In this document: piece after piece, positions 6,901 to 10,189 of the stretch
How the letters are laid out: each line of letters starts with the position of its first letter
How positions within the stretch are numbered: the stretch's first letter is position 1
Origin: Gonium pectorale
Lineage: Eukaryota > Chlorophyta > Chlorophyceae > Chlamydomonadales > Volvocaceae
Length of the DNA stretch: 10,189 nt
Assembly: GCA_001584585.1 (NCBI GenBank)
Contig: LSYV01000642.1
Coordinates: 1 to 10,189, forward strand
Direction: 5' to 3'
Position numbers and translations under genes: made by a program
Notes under the pieces: model-generated
The model's database searches: none
Told to the model about the DNA's origin: nothing
The model's input: the letters and a program-made list of their open reading frames with translations, nothing else

Positions 6901-9648
6901 GGGCTCTGCGTGTTCGCCACCATGGCGCTCCGCACGTACTCTGGCGGCATGCTCCTGTGCCACCTCCAAGTGCTCCATTAGCGAGCGTCCCATGACATGC
7001 CCGTGGGCATAGGCCATTCGGTCGGGCGGGAGCTCGATTGAGGGCAGAGTCGTAGGGCGCAGACTCGGGACAATATGCGAGGGCTGAGGGGCGGTGGTGT
7101 AGGCTTCCGGTAGGAACCAGGACCCAACGCTGTTGGAGCCCATACTGCTGTTATCATCGCTCCTTGATCCGCTGGTATAGCCCCATGGTTCTTCACCTTC
7201 GTCGTCACTGTCACTGAGAAGTGGAGGTAACGCCTCATCCGCGTAAAGAAGACGCTCATCGAAGCTGCGTTGCTCCGGGAGGGTGTTGAAGCTGCTTTCT
7301 TGTGGGACGTCGTCCTCCTGAACCCATTGTCCCAGTCTTTCCGGTGGCTCGGCCTGCCTGAGGCCTTCCCCTGCTAAGCCGTTTGCTCCCTCCGCCTGCT
7401 CGCGCTCCAGGTAACCAAGGGCGTCTGTGGCCATGGAGGGGCGCGGAGCCAGGTCCAGGTGTGTTGCCGATGTTGCCTCAACCTGACCCGGGTTGAGCTG
7501 GTTGATAAGCCGCTGTGACGTCATCATGTATGCTTCTGGGTCCGATACTGAATCCGTGTCGGAGACCTCCCGATCTTGCACCTCCGCCATGTTGGCTGAC
7601 TCTTGGCGGGTGAAGGAGACGGTAATGCTCCCACGAGTGTTATGGTCGTTGTCATACTCCAGTAGGTTGCGGGAGTAGCATAGGTTAGCACGGATGGGCA
7701 GAAGGAAGTCCGTGCCCAGCAAGATGCCGTAATTGGTGGCGTTGCTGACGAAGGCGTCTAGCGTGATCGCCATGTCGCCCGTGGAGATCAGTAGTTCTCG
7801 AACGTGGCCTGCTGCTCTTGCCCGGTTGCCGTCAGCGTTGAGGAATGACACGCCTGTGCCCTCAATTGCGTCCACCAGGTCCAGCTTCCGAAGTGTGTTC
7901 CTCGTCACGACACTGTTGGACGCACCCGAGTCTACCACCGCCGGAATTGGAACCATGTCACCTTCCGCGTTGGCCATCAAGATGGTGGTGCGGCACACCT
8001 GAAACCTTGGCAATGCGATCGGCACTGCTTGGTAGGTGGCGGGCGAGGAACTGGCTGGGGTGAAAGTTTGGGCGGCGACAGTTGGGCCCGCTGCAGCTGG
8101 GGTCGCCGGACCGCTTCTCCCATGCTGCCGGGCAATGCCCAAGATCCTACTGCCCACCTTCGTGTACACGTTGACTGGGTTGCACCGGAGAGTAGTGCTG
8201 AGGGGCAAGGTGTACTTGTTGACCTTGCTGACGATCTCCTCCGCGAGACGCCTCTCTTCTTCTTGCGGATCCGCAGGTACTGGATCAGTGCGACCGGTTG
8301 GCTCCCCGGCGGCGCGCATGGGCCGCCATCCGGCTCGGGCCGGCGCCCTTGGGGCGGCAGCTGCCGTACCACCACTGCCAGTCGCCTCGCCTCCGGGAGC
8401 TGGTGCGGCTGTAGTCGCAGGCCGGGCTGGTCCCTCCCCCATGGTGCGTGGCGCTACCCGCTCAGCAGGTGAGGGGCGCTCCTCGCGTCGGGAACTGTCT
8501 GGCCGGTTGGGCGGCGGGGCCGTCTGACCTGGTGCTGCGGCCTGGCGCTTACGAGGGAGTGGAGTCGGCTCAAAATCACTTACGCGCTTCATGTATTCCT
8601 CGGCCGACCGGATGTATACCTCGGGTCGTTGTCCGTAGGGGTTACCGCGCATCTCCACTAGGTGAGCTGGCAGGCTCGCCTCAACCGGTTGTGGTTCGGC
8701 TGGGCCATAGAAGTTCGCCTCGGCGCGCCCTCCCATGAAGGCCTGCATGTTAAGAGTCAACCTTGCCATCTGCTGCTGAATCTCTTCCATCCGAGCCTCC
8801 AGGGGATCCGTCTGGCGCGGAGCTGGGGCTGGCGGGTTGCCGCCGTTGCGAATGGCGGGGCGGGCTTGGCGGTCGAAGCGGCGCTCGTCGCGGCGATCGT
8901 CACGGCGTTCCTCCCAGCGGCCCTTGGGTCGGTCCTCCCGATGGCGCGGTTCCGGTTCCGGGCGACGGTTATCCCGGCGTTCGTCCCGACGATCATCTCG
9001 GCGATCCTCTGAGCGTGAGTTACGGTCACTAGTACGATCGAAGCGCACTTGGCGGCTTGGCAAGCGGTCGGCCGGCAAGGGTATGTTGTCCAGTGGTCGC
9101 TCGTACTCGTCCAGGTCCAACTCGTATGGGTGCCGGCTGACACCTTCGCTCACGTAGATCGCATCCTGTATGGCGCTGTCCAGATCCCGCGGCCGCATGA
9201 GGTAGACCTTGCTGTGAATCTTGACGTGCAAACCCCGCAGGAAGTTGTACATGTACGTCGGATCGTGTTCAGGGTCCAGGCCAAGCTGGGAGACCAAGTG
9301 CCGGTAGCGGTCTGCATACTGACGCACGGACTCAAAGCGGCCCTGACGGCAATTAGAAAGGCGATTGAAGAGCTCGTCGTCCCTGACTGCAAAGCGGTCC
9401 AGGAAGGCACGTCGGAAATCCTGCCACGAATTGATATGGATAGTTCCAGATTCCCAGATCTGCGCGTCGGCCCCGAGCCGACAGCGAGCGACGTCCAGCT
9501 TGTCGTCATCCGTCCATCGGAAGATGCGGGCATGCCGCTCGATCTTTTCAAGCCACTGACGGGCATTGTCTTGACGCGCATCGAAGACAGGAATAGTGTT
9601 GAGACTTGACGGGGTTACCCCATAGTGTTGATCAGGCTGGGGCTCCAT
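3538..9648 (-). CDS. Gag-Pol polyprotein, integrase truncated
   Basis: This single 2036-residue frame encodes the structural and enzymatic proteins of the retrotransposon. Domains in order: Gag core (about 22-165); Arg/Asp repeats (214-260); aspartic protease with DSGA at 573-576; acidic Ser-rich linker (about 690-940); reverse transcriptase (944-1200) with YLDD at 1147-1150; RNase H (about 1285-1413) with D1298, E1340, D1365 and D1410; Ala/Pro and acidic linker (1414-1670); PHD finger (1675-1721); second acidic region (1741-1815); integrase HHCC (H1896, H1900, C1930, C1933); integrase core with D1961 and D2021. The ATG at 9648 is the first available start, because an in-frame TGA lies four codons upstream (9658-9660). 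The frame ends early at TAA (3538-3540), 15 residues after D2021, before the catalytic Glu. The viral-type protease would be expected to cut the product into Gag, PR, RT-RNase H and IN. Gag and Pol are fused in frame, so their ratio is not set by frameshifting. Confidence 0.95.
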   Translation of the reverse strand: MEPQPDQHYGVTPSSLNTIPVFDARQDNARQWLEKIERHARIFRWTDDDKLDVARCRLGADAQIWESGTIHINSWQDFRRAFLDRFAVRDDELFNRLSNCRQGRFESVRQYADRYRHLVSQLGLDPEHDPTYMYNFLRGLHVKIHSKVYLMRPRDLDSAIQDAIYVSEGVSRHPYELDLDEYERPLDNIPLPADRLPSRQVRFDRTSDRNSRSEDRRDDRRDERRDNRRPEPEPRHREDRPKGRWEERRDDRRDERRFDRQARPAIRNGGNPPAPAPRQTDPLEARMEEIQQQMARLTLNMQAFMGGRAEANFYGPAEPQPVEASLPAHLVEMRGNPYGQRPEVYIRSAEEYMKRVSDFEPTPLPRKRQAAAPGQTAPPPNRPDSSRREERPSPAERVAPRTMGEGPARPATTAAPAPGGEATGSGGTAAAAPRAPARAGWRPMRAAGEPTGRTDPVPADPQEEERRLAEEIVSKVNKYTLPLSTTLRCNPVNVYTKVGSRILGIARQHGRSGPATPAAAGPTVAAQTFTPASSSPATYQAVPIALPRFQVCRTTILMANAEGDMVPIPAVVDSGASNSVVTRNTLRKLDLVDAIEGTGVSFLNADGNRARAAGHVRELLISTGDMAITLDAFVSNATNYGILLGTDFLLPIRANLCYSRNLLEYDNDHNTRGSITVSFTRQESANMAEVQDREVSDTDSVSDPEAYMMTSQRLINQLNPGQVEATSATHLDLAPRPSMATDALGYLEREQAEGANGLAGEGLRQAEPPERLGQWVQEDDVPQESSFNTLPEQRSFDERLLYADEALPPLLSDSDDEGEEPWGYTSGSRSDDNSSMGSNSVGSWFLPEAYTTAPQPSHIVPSLRPTTLPSIELPPDRMAYAHGHVMGRSLMEHLEVAQEHAARVRAERHGGEHAEPCEELRSLLLNKINPDLSEADRQAIGDCLMANHDLFARTNSELGRTTWAAMKVDTGDSPPIFTPPYRMSKAERDAVDSEIRRMLADGIIEPSTSPWSSPVVVVPKKDTGELRFCVDMRRINEVTRTVRYPLGHIQDILDTVAPPAGQTRFYSSLDLKSGFWQVPMADEASKDRASFHTASSQWRYKVMPMGLKNSPAVFAELMRRVLAPVLPGSVPVGTDNGPQSEACAMVYLDDILIYSADITSHVRHLQQVFDLLRLASLKAAVKKCTFGQRRIQFLGHVLDGCAGTVSPSPRNVAVIASYPSPRNVRQVRALLGTVGYYRSFVPGFSLIARPLFDLLKKDAPWRWGTDEEQAFQTLKRALTSEPILRAPDFSRHFFVQTDFCKTAVAACLAQKGDDGKEYAVQFASKKLTPAQMCWSSADGEAYAAVWAIKLFRPYLYGEKFTLVTDSMAVRHLKTASAQDLRGKLARYALKLQQYDFDIVHRAGTTNGNVDGLSRLGHLVGESEDLAPATPRPGGQDTTAVQTALLELTLGRGALQPLSFLHSMLEDEEGIEVFMTDGVNDAYRWQDNDDDGDDGPSLNPWMGRGSGGRAAAAGATMADGAAATGTPAAGTAGAATSGVRRPPVPPRRPVTQTPEGTTRRGTGYAPNRPPLTDASAAHGATAPLRLASRVQPEHLKATEDEERAAVVTDEARPLSGNRSRTDEAGPSRPPIDSNVGAAAGPTKRQSERKRQRSRRLRDYIRDEEEDEEDVDPDTVCQVCLKGLPAATMVLCDQPGCSTGWHMTCLDPPLEELPSGPWYCPRHPFATTPGNRRIVPPAQPQDIITHRSLDRDSEPGEEGTPAHQDDETIPPTDDADGDEETDGSKETLPPDGEPEEQGDEMDLAEDLEDEEETEDGVRGKILQVWADERLLEYLRTGRLKTLPGQSGEDYMREMNRVRKRSARYGFEGDTLYKSRPGGKSRVRVPPPEERLYLIRDAHGMGHFGFNKTYAFMGERFWWEGMKEEVRAYVRSCESCRADRHKLLREIPLRPLPIVPLWTRVHIDCMGPYKRTVRGNKYCILAVDSWSKYPEVGALPNRRAATVRTWFWENWICRYGTPAEVLTDRGGEFAGVLDPFLKE
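4477..4635 (-). other. PHD-type zinc finger inside Pol
   Basis: Residues 1672-1724 contain ligands C1675, C1678, C1690, C1695, H1700, C1703, C1718 and H1721. The pattern is C-x2-C-x11-C-x4-C-x4-H-x2-C-x14-C-x2-H. The GWHMTCLDPPLEELPSGPWY segment is characteristic of PHD fingers, including the Trp before the last pair. The last ligand is His rather than the usual Cys. PHD fingers usually bind histone H3 tails, so a chromatin-targeting role for the integrase complex is plausible but inferred. The finger sits between Asp/Glu-rich stretches (1661-1669 and 1741-1815). Confidence 0.9.
5410..5796 (-). other. RNase H domain
   Basis: Residues about 1285-1413, following the connection segment with the VGYYRSFVPGFS block. 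Candidate catalytic residues are D1298 (QTDFCKTAVAACLAQ), E1340 (SADGEAYAAVWA), D1365 (TLVTDSMAVRHL) and D1410 (NGNVDGLSRL). All four acidic positions are kept. It degrades the RNA template during reverse transcription. Confidence 0.85.
6049..6819 (-). other. Reverse transcriptase domain
   Basis: Residues about 944-1200. Recognisable blocks are SPWSSPVVVVPKKDTGELRF (1009-1028), FYSSLDLKSGFWQV (catalytic D1070), the MPMGLKNSPAVF block, YLDDILIYS (catalytic D1149 and D1150; codons 6199-6210) and the FLGHVLDG block. All three catalytic aspartates are present. Between the LMRRVL helix and YLDD there is about 20 residues where many Gypsy RTs have about 10, a small family-specific insertion (about 1127-1145). 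Confidence 0.95.
7654..8001 (-). other. Retropepsin-like aspartic protease domain
   Basis: Residues about 550-665. The catalytic triplet is D573-S-G-A (codon 7930-7932) in AVVDSGASNSVV, followed by a GILLGTDFL segment matching the second conserved block of retropepsins. DSG rather than DTG is a common variant. The enzyme would work as a homodimer to process the polyprotein. No lesion is seen. Confidence 0.85.
8869..9009 (-). repeat. Arg/Asp-rich repeats in Gag, replacing a zinc knuckle
   Basis: Residues 214-260 contain the 11-residue string DRRDDRRDERR at 215-225 and a nearly identical ERRDDRRDERR at 247-257, separated by a Pro/Glu/Arg spacer. The DNA shows the same duplication as CGATCGTCACGGCG-like units. 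Gag has no CCHC zinc knuckle: before the protease its only cysteines are at about 56, 100, 489 and 552. The alternating basic tract may supply RNA binding. Confidence 0.75.
9154..9585 (-). other. Gag core domain (retrotransposon Gag, capsid-like)
   Basis: Residues about 22-165 of the polyprotein. They contain the Gag pattern of a WLEKIERHARIF helix, a WESGTI segment, then SWQDFRRAFLDRF and a YADRYRHLVSQLG block, typical of the retrotrans_gag family that forms the capsid-like shell around the RNA. Family membership is by visible pattern. The region carries no lesions. Confidence 0.85.
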
Positions 9649-9705
9649 GTAGTCGGCTCAGCCGGGGGAGGTGGAGGAAGGGCTAGGACGAGACCCGGCC
9701 AGAAG

Positions 9706-9721
9706 CCGCGTCTCGATACCA
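9706..9721 (-). other. Candidate tRNA primer-binding site
   Basis: The minus strand reads TGGTATCGAGACGCGG from 9721, starting with the TGG that pairs with a tRNA CCA end. The first seven bases match the TGGTATC start of the initiator-methionine primer sites of many plant elements, while the rest differs. It lies 58 nt upstream of the Gag-Pol AUG (from 9706 to 9648), a usual position for a primer-binding site. No LTR ending in CA directly precedes it, so the call is tentative. Confidence 0.4.
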
Positions 9722-9998
9722 CCCGAAGGGGCCGGACGTCCACAAACTTCCTAGCCGAAATTTTTCGCCCGGACCCACAGGATCTTTGCTCTGTCAGGCT
9801 CGCCCCCTAGGTCCCCGTGTGATGACGAAGGCCTAGTTAGCACCCTCTCCAACCACCGAACTGTAGGCAGACCCGATTGCTGACGGTGTTGTCCAGCCGA
9901 TGAGATAATTGATGTCGTAGCACGTCGTCCGTAGAAGAGTATCGAGATGCGGAAGCGTAGCGTAGCTGTTGACGGGTAGCTCAGAAGAGGGGATAACC

Positions 9999-10015
9999 AG
10001 TGTGCTACGCACACT
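9999..10015. repeat. Short perfect hairpin
   Basis: AGTGTGC and GCACACT form 7-bp perfect inverted arms (9999-10005 and 10009-10015) around a TAC loop. It lies within the possible LTR. No run of T follows to suggest a terminator, and the function is unknown. Confidence 0.6.
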
Positions 10016-10029
10016 CCCACCTAGTCCGT

Positions 10030-10121
10030 GCCTTCTTTTAACCCGCCTAACTCCGAGCCTTCTTTCGTTTCCACCCGATTCCTAGCCTTCTTTCGGTTCC
10101 GCCTAACTCCTGGCCTTCACT
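10030..10121. repeat. 28-bp degenerate minisatellite, about 3.3 copies
   Basis: Units start with GCCTTCTTT at 10030, 10057 and 10085, with a shortened partial unit from 10113. Unit lengths are 27, 28 and 28 bp. The first and third share CCGCCTAACTCC in their second half, and the middle one has diverged there. Subrepeats like this are common in LTR U3 regions and intergenic DNA. Confidence 0.75.
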
Positions 10122-10189
10122 TCACAAGAGCACAGAGAGCGCACGACAGCGGCAGAGGTGCCCTGCACTGCCTTAGTCAGATGCTCGTG

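Larger units (their letters stand above)
2748..9721 (-). mobile_element. Ty3/Gypsy-type LTR retrotransposon, internal region
   Basis: The order protease, reverse transcriptase, RNase H, integrase on the minus strand defines a Ty3/Gypsy element, since Ty1/Copia elements place integrase before RT. The limits given are the candidate primer-binding site (9721) and the likely original pol stop (2748); LTRs should lie outside them but were not identified. Gag and Pol are one continuous frame with no recoding site between them. Lesions are confined to the integrase half, so the copy is recent but non-autonomous. Extra parts relative to a simple Gypsy element are the PHD finger, the Arg/Asp repeats in Gag and long acidic linkers. 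Confidence 0.9.
9722..10189. other. Retrotransposon 5' flank: possible LTR, no gene
   Basis: If the primer-binding site is right, this stretch is the end of the 5' LTR (U5, R and part of U3, read on the minus strand). No gene is seen. I see no TATA box on the minus strand apart from a TTAAAAG at about 10043-10037, and no copy of this sequence near the other end of the element. It holds a hairpin at 9999-10015 and a 28-bp minisatellite from 10030. Confidence 0.4.

Noticed and set aside
8029..8527. Overlapping plus-strand open frames opposite gag-pol
   Set aside because: They are antisense shadows of the GC-rich polyprotein coding strand, with repetitive Arg/Ser/Gly composition and no domain.
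10030..10121. CRISPR-like array
   Set aside because: The units are adjacent and degenerate with no unique spacers, and the context is a eukaryotic retrotransposon.

Overview
The window is eukaryotic DNA dominated by one Ty3/Gypsy-type LTR retrotransposon on the minus strand. A 2036-codon Gag-Pol frame runs from 9648 down to 3538, and its damaged integrase end continues in other frames to a likely original stop at 2748-2750. Moderately GC-rich composition, a plausible 222-nt spliceosomal intron in the neighbouring gene and the integrase style (D-x34-E spacing) suggest a green alga. That is an inference from general appearance, not an identification; another GC-rich eukaryote is possible.

Layout from left to right. 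Positions 1-95 hold a 33-bp tandem repeat, and 96-703 hold no gene I can support. Positions 704-2080 (minus) hold a probable two-exon gene for a 384-residue coiled-coil protein of unknown function, with a TATAAAA box at 2248-2254. Upstream of that box, 2300-2505 carries five copies of a GCGTTAC/GTAACGC motif, two of them as a 9-bp inverted pair. The stretch 2506-2747 is featureless to me. Positions 2748-9648 are the retrotransposon coding region. Positions 9649-10189 are its leader or 5' flank, with a candidate tRNA primer-binding site at about 9706-9721, a short hairpin and a 28-bp minisatellite.

The polyprotein order is Gag core, Arg/Asp-rich repeats in place of a CCHC zinc knuckle, aspartic protease (DSGA), a long acidic Ser-rich linker, reverse transcriptase (YLDD), RNase H, a long linker with a PHD-type zinc finger, the integrase HHCC domain and the integrase core. 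Gag to RNase H looks intact. The integrase carries three lesions within about 700 nt: a TAA stop, a net 4-nt loss at the catalytic glutamate and a net 1-nt loss near the C-terminus. This copy therefore should not encode an active integrase, although Gag, protease, RT and RNase H could still be made.

The most notable feature is the PHD finger between RNase H and integrase. I found no chromodomain at the C-terminus, so the PHD could be the part that reads chromatin. I could not find a matching pair of LTRs inside the window, so the element's true ends are unresolved. The coiled-coil gene lies in the same orientation just beyond pol and could be an extra ORF of the element, part of another element, or a host gene.
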